NCBI GenBank assembly: GCA_948467735.1
Contig: CAOKFN010000002.1
Span: forward strand, 86,733 to 150,732
Direction: 5' to 3'
Origin: an uncultured bacterium
GTDB lineage: Bacteria; Bacillota; Clostridia; Lachnospirales; Lachnospiraceae
DNA length: 64,000 nucleotides
Within the stretch, counting starts at the first letter, position 1; every line of letters begins with the position of its first letter. Made by a program: the position numbers and the translations under genes. Below the pieces are notes generated by a model that made no database searches, was not told the origin of the DNA, and saw only the letters and a program-made list of their open reading frames with translations. This document shows, piece by piece, positions 25,746-34,383 of this stretch.

Positions 25746-26365
25746 CATGGGAAGATTCTTCCCATTGGGAGGGTTCTTTCCCGTTGATAACAGTATACGC
25801 TGAAAAAGAATTTTTCTCAATAGCCTTTTCAAAATCCTTTGAACGATATTCATCGATTTCAGTCAGCCCAATTTTATGTACAGCTTTCCTAAAAATTTTG
25901 TTATCCTCTGTATGGAAATTTCGCAGTGTCGGAGTTTAAATTCAAGTGTGCAGAGTCTTTGGCAGTTAGTTTCTGGTTTTTATACTGCTTTACAGTTAAA
26001 AATTCCGCGCGGTCAGACTACATAGCGCCAGCCATGTACGTTTCATCACTGCAGTACGGTAAATTCCGGCGCTATGCAGTATAGCTGTATTTTCCATCAG
26101 ACTTTTGCAAACGAGTTGAATGATAAAAAGTCCATAGGAAGCAGCGCGTTTTCTTTGAGAAATAGGAAAAAGTTATTGCTTAAAACGGCCAAGCAGCATA
26201 AAATAGATACTAAGGTACGAACTGTCCCAAAATAACTTGTGCGGCTGTATGCAGGCATTTGAAGGGCCGCTCTGATTTTTTGCCAATCAAAACGCACAAG
26301 TGATTTCACGACAGTTCCCAAGGACTACATCATATGCAATGCCTTATGGCGGAATGGAGGGAACT
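25746..26365. other. Gene-free stretch with a dispersed repeat
   Basis: Apart from the repeat at 25977-26085, no gene, RNA or clear promoter is recognised here. Several ATGs at 26300-26365 are in frame with the GH105 gene but lack ribosome binding sites. Confidence 0.5.
25977..26085 (-). repeat. Palindromic dispersed repeat, family 2, copy 2
   Basis: In reverse orientation this 109-bp segment starts GCTATACTGCATAGCGCCGG, contains the inverted pair CATAGCGCC / GGCGCTATG (26021-26029, 26068-26076), and ends AAGCAGTATAAAA. It parallels the 107-bp copy at 18564-18670 end to end, with most differences in the loop. Confidence 0.6.
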
Positions 26366-27418
26366 ATGCTGAAGCTGGAATACGACAAGCAGCAGATTGA
26401 GGAGGTTATTGACAAGATTGTAAAAAAGACCATGAATATGGACCTGACATGGGACTGGCCCTGCGGGGTGGCCTATTACGGGATCAGCGAGGCCTATGAG
26501 AAGACTCACAAGGAAGAGTATCTGAAGCTTTTAAAGGACAGGGTGGATGAGCTGATTGATCTGGGACTGCCCAAGGTCTGGACTGTGAACGCCTGCGCCA
26601 TGGGCCATTGTCTGGTGACGCTTTATCAGGCCACAAACGACAAGAAATATTACGATATTTTGATGACCAAGGTATCGTATCTAACCAAGGACGCGCTTCG
26701 CTTCGGGGACAGCGTGCTGCAGCACACGGTGTCGGCGAAAAATGATTTCCCGGAGCAGGCGTGGTGCGATACTTTGTTTATGGCGGCTTTTCTTCTGCTG
26801 CGGGTGGGCGTGATGAACAAGGACGAGGATATGATTAACGACGCGCTGAATCAGTATTATTGGCATATCAAATATCTTCAGAATCCCAGCAGCGGCTATT
26901 ATTATCACGGATACGACAATATTCATAAAGATCATATGTCCGGCATCTACTGGGGAAGGGCCAACGCATGGGCGGCTTTCACCATGTCGCAGGTGGGGGG
27001 CATTCTTCCGGAGTGCTATCTGTATCCGAAGTATATGGACGTGGCAGGCTCCCTCAACGAGCAGCTGGCGGCATTAAAAACGGTGCAGACGGAGAACGGT
27101 CTGTGGAGGACCGTGCTGGACGATCCGGATTCCTACGAGGAGATATCCGCCTCCGCAGGCATTGCGGCGGCCATGCTGACCAGAGGCAATCCGCTTCATT
27201 CCAAATACATAAACAAGGCCATTGCCGGGCTTTTGAGCAATGTCAGCGAGGACGGCAAGGTGATGAACGTTTCCGCCGGAACCGCTGTGATGAGAGATAA
27301 GGAAGGCTATAGAGGAATTTCCAAGGATTGGATTCAGGGCTGGGGACAGGGACTGATGCTGGCGTTTTTCTCCACTCTGTTGATATCCGATACCATAGAA
27401 AAGGACGGTGCGTTGTAA
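26366..27418 (+). CDS. Glycoside hydrolase family 105 (unsaturated rhamnogalacturonyl hydrolase)
   Basis: A 350-residue cytoplasmic (alpha/alpha)6-barrel enzyme of the GH88/GH105 type, like YteR. It removes the unsaturated galacturonic acid left at the non-reducing end after lyase cleavage of rhamnogalacturonan. Characteristic segments are WPCGVAYYGISEAYE, WCDTLFMAAFLLLRVG (catalytic Asp region), YYHGYDN, YWGRANAWAAFTMSQ and SASAGIAAAMLTRG. The ATG at 26366 has GGAGG 5 bases upstream. The next gene starts within its stop codon (TAATG), so they are co-translated. There is no signal peptide, so it acts inside the cell. Confidence 0.9.
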   Translation: MLKLEYDKQQIEEVIDKIVKKTMNMDLTWDWPCGVAYYGISEAYEKTHKEEYLKLLKDRVDELIDLGLPKVWTVNACAMGHCLVTLYQATNDKKYYDILMTKVSYLTKDALRFGDSVLQHTVSAKNDFPEQAWCDTLFMAAFLLLRVGVMNKDEDMINDALNQYYWHIKYLQNPSSGYYYHGYDNIHKDHMSGIYWGRANAWAAFTMSQVGGILPECYLYPKYMDVAGSLNEQLAALKTVQTENGLWRTVLDDPDSYEEISASAGIAAAMLTRGNPLHSKYINKAIAGLLSNVSEDGKVMNVSAGTAVMRDKEGYRGISKDWIQGWGQGLMLAFFSTLLISDTIEKDGAL

Positions 27419-29226
27419 TGTTTACCAGAAGATTTCTGTTTGGCCGGGATTCGGGGACAGCGGATGTGATTAGCGCCGCCGCAGGGGATGTGTATCGGCC
27501 GGGTAAGGGATATGGATTTGTGGTGGAGCAGAACAGGCGCGAGCAGGAGCTTTTGCAGATTCCGGAGCTGAATTCGGCGTTTGCGCCGGTGTATTGGTAT
27601 CGGGAAGCGGATTTGTCTTTCGTTGAGGAAGATTCGGCAGGCTGCTTTTTGGATTCGAGACAGGAGATGGAACGTCTGGAAAAGCTTACGGGGGAGGCGT
27701 TTGAGGGCGAGGTGCGTAGAATCCCGCTTTGCTTTAAGATAGACGTTCCGCGTCAGGGCAATTACAGGGTAACGGTTGTGATAAACGCGGAGAATCCCAT
27801 GGAAGACGTGATGATTTTTACCGGGCGCAGGCGGCTGGGATGGCGGGGCTCCATTGCCGGAGGCAGTATGTTCCGGCATACCATGATGGTAAATGTGTGT
27901 GATTTTGTGCCAAGAGGGCATACCGAGCGTTATGAGGATAAGACGCTGGATATTACCATGGTGGCGGACAGGCCTTGTTTCAGTGAGATTATCGTGGAGG
28001 AGGCCGACTGTCCCACGCTGTACATTGCGGGGGATTCCACTGTCACGGACCAGAGCGCGGATTATCCTTATGCGCCGGGAACCAGCTATTCGGGCTGGGG
28101 GCAGATGATTTCGGGATATTTGAATGAAAAAATCGCCGTTTCCAATCATTCCCATTCCGGTCTGACCACCGCCAGCTTCCGAAAGGGAGGGCATTATGAG
28201 ATTCTTGCCCAGTATGCCAAGAGCGGGGATTACTGCTTTTTCCAATTTGGCCATAATGACCAGAAATTGGATTCTTTGAAGGCAAGAGGCGGTTATCAGG
28301 AGAATCTGCTGCAATATATCAAGGAATGCCGGGAGAAGGGCGTCCTTGCGCTGATAGTGACGCCCATTGCAAGAAATACATGGAAGGGCAACGACGGAAG
28401 CTACAATGACCTTCTGGCGGAATATGCGCAGGTCTGCATAGAAATCGGCGAAAAAGAGGACGTGCCGGTGATTGACCTGCATAAGCGCAGTATGGACTTT
28501 ATTGTGGAAAAGGGTCTGGAAGCGTCCAAGGCGTATTTCTTTCCCGGGGATTATACGCACAGCAATGATTATGGCGCATATTTCATGGCGGGGCTTGTGG
28601 CAAAGGAGATTGTCAGGACATGCGGCGGGCGAAAGGAACCGGGGTATCGCCTGCTGGCGGAGTGGGTGACGGAGGGGTTCGGCTCATGGGAGCCTCCCGC
28701 CCGTATTGTGCCGCCGGTGAAGCCGAAGCTGTTTGAGGAGACGGCGAATCCGGACGAGGGAGCGAAGCTACTTGCGGAGGTGGACAGGCTTTCGGAGCCT
28801 GCGGACAGGGCTTCGGCGCTGGATATGATCATCAAGACCGCCAAATTTTTCCCCACCAATGTCTATAATGATATGTTCACCGATGTGGTGGGGCACGAGT
28901 GGTATGCGGGAGTGGTGGAATGCGCCTATCAGAACGGCATGATCGACGGCTCTTTGGTGGAGGACAAGAAATTTTTCCCTCTGCAAAACGTGACTTTGGA
29001 AGAGTTCCTGATTTTTGCCGTGAACGGGTATAAGAGCCGCAAGACCATTCCGGGCGAGGCGTGGGAAACCCCCTGTGCCTATGACGGAAGCTGTAAAGAA
29101 GCCGCCAGACCTTATGTGCGCGCGGCCTGCCATCTTGGCTTTATTCCTGCGGACGGCAGCGCCAAGCTGGACAAGGTGCTCACAAGAGGCGAGGCTGTGG
29201 AACTCTGTCGGGGGATGAATTTGTAA
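27418..29226 (+). CDS. CE12-like SGNH acetylesterase with C-terminal SLH-like repeats
   Basis: A 602-residue protein. An N-terminal beta-rich domain (about 1-195) leads to an SGNH hydrolase of the rhamnogalacturonan acetylesterase type: block I LYIAGDSTVTDQ with the nucleophile Ser, block III CFFQFGHNDQ, and block V YTHSNDYGAY supplying Asp/His. From about 455 to the end, two segments resemble S-layer homology modules (FTDVVGHEWYAGVVECAYQN; ARPYVRAACHLGFIPADG). No signal peptide is visible, which is odd for SLH modules; they may have been recruited inside the cell. It is translationally coupled to the GH105 gene, so deacetylation of RG-I fragments before hydrolysis is the likely role. Confidence 0.8.
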   Translation: MFTRRFLFGRDSGTADVISAAAGDVYRPGKGYGFVVEQNRREQELLQIPELNSAFAPVYWYREADLSFVEEDSAGCFLDSRQEMERLEKLTGEAFEGEVRRIPLCFKIDVPRQGNYRVTVVINAENPMEDVMIFTGRRRLGWRGSIAGGSMFRHTMMVNVCDFVPRGHTERYEDKTLDITMVADRPCFSEIIVEEADCPTLYIAGDSTVTDQSADYPYAPGTSYSGWGQMISGYLNEKIAVSNHSHSGLTTASFRKGGHYEILAQYAKSGDYCFFQFGHNDQKLDSLKARGGYQENLLQYIKECREKGVLALIVTPIARNTWKGNDGSYNDLLAEYAQVCIEIGEKEDVPVIDLHKRSMDFIVEKGLEASKAYFFPGDYTHSNDYGAYFMAGLVAKEIVRTCGGRKEPGYRLLAEWVTEGFGSWEPPARIVPPVKPKLFEETANPDEGAKLLAEVDRLSEPADRASALDMIIKTAKFFPTNVYNDMFTDVVGHEWYAGVVECAYQNGMIDGSLVEDKKFFPLQNVTLEEFLIFAVNGYKSRKTIPGEAWETPCAYDGSCKEAARPYVRAACHLGFIPADGSAKLDKVLTRGEAVELCRGMNL

Positions 29227-29382
29227 TTGCTGTAATGGAGAAACCGAAGCAAGTTCTCACAGACGGTAACAAGTTCCCGCAGGTGGGAACTAGTAAAACG
29301 TTCGCTAATTAACTGGACTTTATTATGCTTGAAAATGCCAGAAAATATAATGTTTTTATAGTCCAGCTATTTGAATAATGAT

Positions 29383-29508
29383 GTACTAGAATAAAAACAG
29401 TTTCGTAACGGAAGCGCCCGGAATAAAATTTTAGCTGCGTACTTTGCAGATAAAATTTTATTCCCTAATATGGGCGCTGTAGTGGAGAAACGGTACTGGA
29501 ATAGGAGG
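29383..29508 (+). repeat. Leader-type palindromic repeat, family 1 (single copy before GH112)
   Basis: This is a diverged member of the roughly 110-bp element also found at 41641-42005 and 54265-54390. Shared landmarks are CAGTTTCGTAACGGAAGCGC at the left, a central dyad around GCTGCG...TTTGCAG, GGGCGCTGTAGTGG, and ACGGTACTGGAATAGGAGG at the right. The right end supplies the Shine-Dalgarno site of the GH112 gene. Confidence 0.75.
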
Positions 29509-29513
29509 ATATT

Positions 29514-31667
29514 ATGTCGAAAGAAAAGGGTGGATTTACGCTTCCCGGAGAGTCCGGATATGAAGCGCTGACGTTGAAAATGGCCGAAAAATGGGGGGCG
29601 GACGTGATCCGTGACAGCGACGGCACGGTGCTGTCGGATGAAATTGTGCATGCCGGTTACGGCATCTATTCCACCATCTGCATCATCCGCGACCATAACG
29701 AATGGGCGAAGAAGAACATGGATAAGCTGCAGCAGACCTTTCTCTGCACCCCGGCAAAGACCGCGGAGGGGGAGGAGATTGTTATCTCCTTGATGGAGAG
29801 CTTTTTTGCGGAGCAGTTTACAATCAATGATACCAAAGAAGCCTTCAAATATTGGGAGGTCTACGACCGGACCGTAAACGAAAAGGTGGATTCTTCCAAA
29901 TGGAGCTATGATAAGGCCTCTGGAACGGTCACGGTAAAGGGAATTGTTCCCTTCCATAAATATACGGTGAGCTTTCTGGCATACCGTATCTGGGAAGAAA
30001 TTTCCATGTACAATCATACCACAAACAACTGGGACAAGGAGCATTTGATGCAGATTGACCCCAGATATCCCGAGACACAGGAATACATGCTGGGCTGGAT
30101 GAAGAACTGGTGCGAGACCCATCCCGATACCACGGTGGTTCGTTTTACTTCCATGTTCTACAATTTTGTATGGATCTGGGGCAGCAGCGAGAGGAACCGT
30201 CAGCTGTTCTCGGACTGGGGCTCTTATGATTATACGGTCAGCGCGCTGGCGCTGGATGAATTTGAGAAGAAATATGGCTATGCCATGACGGCGGAGGATT
30301 TCATCAACAAGGGACAGCTTCATGTGACCCATATGCCGGGAACGAAGAGGAAGGCCGACTGGATGGCTTTTGTGAATGATTTCGTGATTTCCTTTGGCAG
30401 AAAGCTCATCGACATGGTGCATGAATACGGCAAGAAGGCCTATGTGTTCTATGACGACAGCTGGGTGGGCGTGGAGCCCTATAACGGAAGATTTCAGGAA
30501 TTTGGCTTTGACGGGCTGATTAAATGCGTATTTTCCGGTTATGAGGCGAGGCTCTGCGCGGGCGTGGACGTTCCCACCCATGAGCTGCGGCTGCATCCCT
30601 ATCTGTTCCCTGTGGGGCTGGGCGGCGCGCCCACCTTTGCGGAGGGCGGGGATCCCACTCTGGACGCCAAGAAATATTGGAACAGTGTCAGAAGAGCGCT
30701 GCTTCGGGCGAAGATTGACAGAATCGGCTTGGGCGGGTATCTGCATTTGGTGGAGGATTTCCCGGATTTTAGCGATTACATCGAAAAGGTATCCGATGAG
30801 TTCCGCCTGATTCGTTCGTTCCATGATGCCGGAAAGCCCTATGCCATCCGAACAAAAATCGCGGTGCTACACAGCTGGGGGGCGCTCCGCTCATGGACGC
30901 TGTCCGGGCATTTCCATGAAACCTACATGCATGATTTGATTCACATTAACGAGGCCCTTTCCGGCCTGCCGGTGGATGTGCGTTTTATTTCCTTCGAGGA
31001 TGTGAAGGCGGGAGCGCTGAAAGATGTGGATGTGGTGATCAATGCGGGTTATGCGGGAAGCGCATGGAGCGGCGGCGAGAGTTGGAAGGATGAGGAATTA
31101 GTGACCCTTCTGACAAAATGGGTGTATGAGGGCGGCACTTTTATCGGCGTGAACGAACCCTCCGCTGTGGAAGGCTACGACAATTATTTCCGCATGGCCC
31201 ATGTGCTGGGCATTGACAAGGACACCGGGGCAAGGGTCTGCCATGGAAAATGGAGTTTTGCGGCGGAAGATGGGGAAGGAATTCTGCCTGCGGGAGCGGG
31301 CGTGGCTTCCAAAGAGCATCTATACCTCACGGACGGCAGGGCGAAGGTGCTGATGGCCGAGGGGGATAAGCCTCTGGTTACGGTCAATGAATTTGGCAGG
31401 GGCAAGGGAATCTATCTGGCGTCGTTCCAAGTGAATCTGGAGAATACGCGCATGCTGTATCAGCTGATTCGCTGGGCAGGCGGAGAGGGCGTCAGCGGTT
31501 TGTATATGACGGACAATCTCTATACGGAATGCGCTTACTATCCGGAGAGCGGGAAGCTGGTGGTGATCAACAACAGCGACAAGGAGCAGAGGACGACGAT
31601 TCCTACCGAAAAGGGGGACAAGACCGTGACCATTGCGGCGTATGACACTACTTTTGTGGAGCTGTGA
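29514..31667 (+). CDS. GH112 beta-galactosyl phosphorylase
   Basis: A 717-residue cytoplasmic enzyme of family GH112. Members phosphorolyse beta-1,3-galactosyl-N-acetylhexosamine (lacto-N-biose, galacto-N-biose) or beta-1,4-galactosyl-L-rhamnose, releasing galactose 1-phosphate. The start GFTLPGESGYEALTLKMAEK, the SFLAYRIWEEISMYNHTTN segment, VVRFTSMFYNFVWIWG and YVFYDDSWVGVEPY are characteristic. GGAGG in the repeat element precedes the ATG by 5 bases. It lies 290 bases after GH105 and CE12-like genes for rhamnogalacturonan, so galactosyl-rhamnose may be the true substrate here; sequence alone cannot separate the specificities. Confidence 0.88.
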   Translation: MSKEKGGFTLPGESGYEALTLKMAEKWGADVIRDSDGTVLSDEIVHAGYGIYSTICIIRDHNEWAKKNMDKLQQTFLCTPAKTAEGEEIVISLMESFFAEQFTINDTKEAFKYWEVYDRTVNEKVDSSKWSYDKASGTVTVKGIVPFHKYTVSFLAYRIWEEISMYNHTTNNWDKEHLMQIDPRYPETQEYMLGWMKNWCETHPDTTVVRFTSMFYNFVWIWGSSERNRQLFSDWGSYDYTVSALALDEFEKKYGYAMTAEDFINKGQLHVTHMPGTKRKADWMAFVNDFVISFGRKLIDMVHEYGKKAYVFYDDSWVGVEPYNGRFQEFGFDGLIKCVFSGYEARLCAGVDVPTHELRLHPYLFPVGLGGAPTFAEGGDPTLDAKKYWNSVRRALLRAKIDRIGLGGYLHLVEDFPDFSDYIEKVSDEFRLIRSFHDAGKPYAIRTKIAVLHSWGALRSWTLSGHFHETYMHDLIHINEALSGLPVDVRFISFEDVKAGALKDVDVVINAGYAGSAWSGGESWKDEELVTLLTKWVYEGGTFIGVNEPSAVEGYDNYFRMAHVLGIDKDTGARVCHGKWSFAAEDGEGILPAGAGVASKEHLYLTDGRAKVLMAEGDKPLVTVNEFGRGKGIYLASFQVNLENTRMLYQLIRWAGGEGVSGLYMTDNLYTECAYYPESGKLVVINNSDKEQRTTIPTEKGDKTVTIAAYDTTFVEL

Positions 31668-31868
31668 GCAAGAGGGGCAGAAGATGCGGTGGGTAAAGAT
31701 GTAGAGAATTGGTAGAATCTGTTTGGGGCAGGTAATCCGTCATATTACATTTACAAGGCTTCTATGGAGTAACAAGTTCGTGTAGAAAAAGTCGTGAAGG
31801 TGGCAGGGCTATTGGGTCTGGTCGTGTGGCGGCAATCATTGAGTAATTGAATATTCATTGAATTTATA

Positions 31869-31905
31869 GGGCTTTCCGGAATTTCTCGGAAAGTCCTTTT
31901 TCTTT
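31869..31905 (+). terminator. Rho-independent terminator
   Basis: GGGCTTTCCG and CGGAAAGTCC form a 10-bp stem with one G-T pair, followed by TTTTTCTTT. It lies 200 bases after the GH112 stop and just before the insertion sequence. Confidence 0.75.
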
Positions 31906-31928
31906 GGGAAGTGATAATGATAAATTAC

Positions 31929-32681
31929 TCAACTTTCCCAGCAGATATTTCCGAATAAAGCCTGAATAAATGCAACTTGAGAAGCAATCCATTCGGTTAC
32001 TTTACTTTTTAATACAGATGTGATATCCGAGGAGAGCGTTGACATATGCGCCACAAACAAAGCCATAAGACCCTGTAGCGCATTGGTTAAGTCCATATCC
32101 TGTATTTCTTCACAGAACATGAAAAACAGTTCGCCATACGTTTTCTGGTCATTCTGATTCCTGCGAACCCATTCCAGAATGATATATCTTGTAAATACAA
32201 TGGCTGTATGGCTTACCATTGCTCCATAATTATGGCTTTGGAACTCAGTGCCTAACTTCAAAAAAGATTTTGATACCTTGAAAAAGCATTCTATCGACCA
32301 GCGGTTTCTGTAGATACGCACGATCTCTGCATCTTCAAGTGCTATATCTGTACTCAGGATATACAGGCATTCGCTTTTCTTACTGCGGTTGCGCACGAAT
32401 ACAATTTTAACAGGAATCCTCGTTTTGGTTGTGGCCACAAGAGATCCAAAGATATTTCCTACGCTGGAAAAATCAATAAACTTTTTTAATTGTGGAAGCG
32501 TATGCTGCCTGCCGCAGTATGTGTAACGCTGCTTTAATTGTTTTAACATCCCGACTGCGCCAGTTCCTGTTTTCAGGATCTCTTTAAGCATCGGTTCTGT
32601 TGTAAACCATGTGTCCATAAGGGCATAATCAGCCTTTATACCAGCAGCGGGTTGTATGGTAGCGTCTGTTTTGTGCATCAT
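31929..32681 (-). pseudogene. IS4-family transposase, C-terminal part
   Basis: 250 residues with the second catalytic Asp (YALMDTWFTTEP) and the IS4 signature Y-x2-R-x3-E-x6-K in YRNRWSIECFFKVSK. Its ATG overlaps the stop of the N-terminal part (ATGA). The stretch just after the junction seems shorter than expected before AGIKADY, so a small deletion probably caused the frameshift, though re-initiation cannot be excluded. Confidence 0.8.
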
Positions 32682-33262
32682 GCTCTCTCTTTACGGAACT
32701 TATACCCGTTTGTCCAGCGGTCAATAGTGTCAGAGACTTCGTTATAACGGCTGCTTTTGGATGTCGAAGAAAGCATGTTGAATATGGTTGAGATAAAGCT
32801 GTACCCATCAGACCAGCCGAGTGTGAGAAGTGTAAAGCCTTTCCGGAATTTATGCTCCACATGGCCATAAACCCGTGCCAGCAGTTCTACAGATTTACTG
32901 CGGTTGCGTTTAACCACAGTATCGTCAAGGACTAAAATCTTTACCATTTCCGGTCTTGCAAGCGTGACAAAGGCAGAGGCTGCCTTCACGGCAAGGAGCA
33001 TCAGGAACCTGCTCCAGTTGTAGGACGTTTCATTTAGGAAACGGTAGGTAATACGTTTTTTTGAAACAGCCAGATCTTTATGTTTGGAATTTAAAAAACG
33101 AAATAAGTTCTTTCCCTGAAATACTAACAATAGTAAAAACTGAAATACCCCGTATGCAGAGATACCACCGTTTTTAGTGATATTTGTTTTACGCAGCAGT
33201 TTACCCATCTGAAATTCCTTAAGGGCGTTAGAAAATTGATTCTGGGTATTTTGGTATATCAT
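32678..33262 (-). pseudogene. IS4-family transposase, N-terminal part
   Basis: 194 residues with the first catalytic Asp in KILVLDDTVVKRNRSKSVEL and the following HKFRKGFTLLTLGWSDGYSF. It ends at a TGA that overlaps the start of the C-terminal part. No slippery heptamer is visible at the junction, so programmed frameshifting is unlikely and the element is probably defective unless helped in trans. Confidence 0.8.
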
Positions 33263-33423
33263 AAGATTAGCACCTCTTCTGTAATTGGTTTATTTGATGT
33301 GGTAATCTTATTATACCAAAGAACGGGTGCTATTTTAATGTCAATGTCCCTATAAAAACAATAAAATCCCTTGATAAATCAAATGTTTTCACCAATTATG
33401 TTGGTGGGAAAGTTGAGTAAATT

Positions 33424-34383
33424 ATGATAACAAAATTTGTTGATTGTGAAAGTCATGGCGTAGATTTAAAGATTAGTTGTTTCATATTTTTTGACTTCAT
33501 ATTTACATATCTGATAATGTTGTCCCAGTGGCTGTAACATTTATTGTCATTGATACTTAGCTTGGCAGCCTGCTAAGGTAGCAAAAGTGGTTCAGAAATA
33601 AAGTCTTTATACGCATAATGCTAAAAGTAGTTTGATAGTAAATGTTGAATAAGGACAAAATGGAATTTAATTTTTGAAATGCAACAACAGAAGTTTTTTT
33701 GGGTATGTTATAATCAAGGGTTTTAAAAGAAGAATTGGACATAAAAAGGATAAAAGATGTGGTCTGTAACTCAGGAAGTATTGTTTTGGAAATATTTAAC
33801 ATCTATGTTTTATAACAGGAGATAATTATAGATATACAGACAGCTTGGTGTGTGAGGGGGAACGGTTTAATAAGAATTAGCAATGTATTTATATTTAGAG
33901 TTTGTGATTTTTATTTAAAATAGTAGTATGCACAACATATCTTGATAAAAGGTTTATATTATTGTATTTTATAAAGGCGGCATAATGAAATTGATAATTG
34001 AATATGGAAAATATTGATGGTATAATGGTTTCAAAATAGAACTAATACGTATTGTTTAAATGAGTAAAAAGTGAAGAAAATGAGGTATCAGAATACGTAA
34101 ATGAAATTACAGCTTATGTTCAAAGAAAATTAATTCAAACTAGAGAGTTAGGAGTATATGTGTGCTTAATCAGCAATAAATAGAAAGTCCAAAATTAAAG
34201 GTAAATTAGATTATTAAGGAACTAATGGAATATGGTTACATTAAAATGGTACACAAAAAAGTGTACTATTTTATAACGACTAAAGTAAATGAGTAGTTTA
34301 AAAAAGTTTATTTATAAAATTGAAAAAATAAATAATAATTGTCATATCTGAAATGGGTATGATTATATATAAAGAGGTAAAAT
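33424..34383. other. AT-rich gene-free border of the defence cassette
   Basis: This 960-base stretch is very AT-rich and full of stop codons. Around 34075-34185 a 40-codon open segment without a start (ending YVQRKLIQTRELGVYVC...) and a following IIKELMEYGYIKMVHKKVYY may be relics of a small regulator. A weak promoter (TTGTCA and a TATAT-rich -10) lies near 34340-34370 ahead of the methylase gene. Confidence 0.4.

Larger units (their letters stand above)
31924..33423 (-). mobile_element. IS4-family insertion sequence, about 1500 bp
   Basis: Terminal inverted repeats TTACTCAACTTTCCCA (left) and TGGGAAAGTTGAGTAA (right) bound a 1500-bp element. A 7-bp direct repeat ATGATAA flanks it at 31917-31923 and 33424-33430, which is the target duplication. 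The transposase reads on the minus strand in two frames. The element sits at the left border of the AT-rich methylase/kinase/HNH cassette. Confidence 0.88.

Noticed and set aside
29367..30824. Antisense open frame of 485 codons over the GH112 gene
   Set aside because: Shadow of the GH112 coding sequence, running through the repeat element, with no start signal.
33557..33802. 81-codon minus-strand frame in the AT-rich border
   Set aside because: No ribosome binding site and low-complexity composition expected by chance in such AT-rich DNA.
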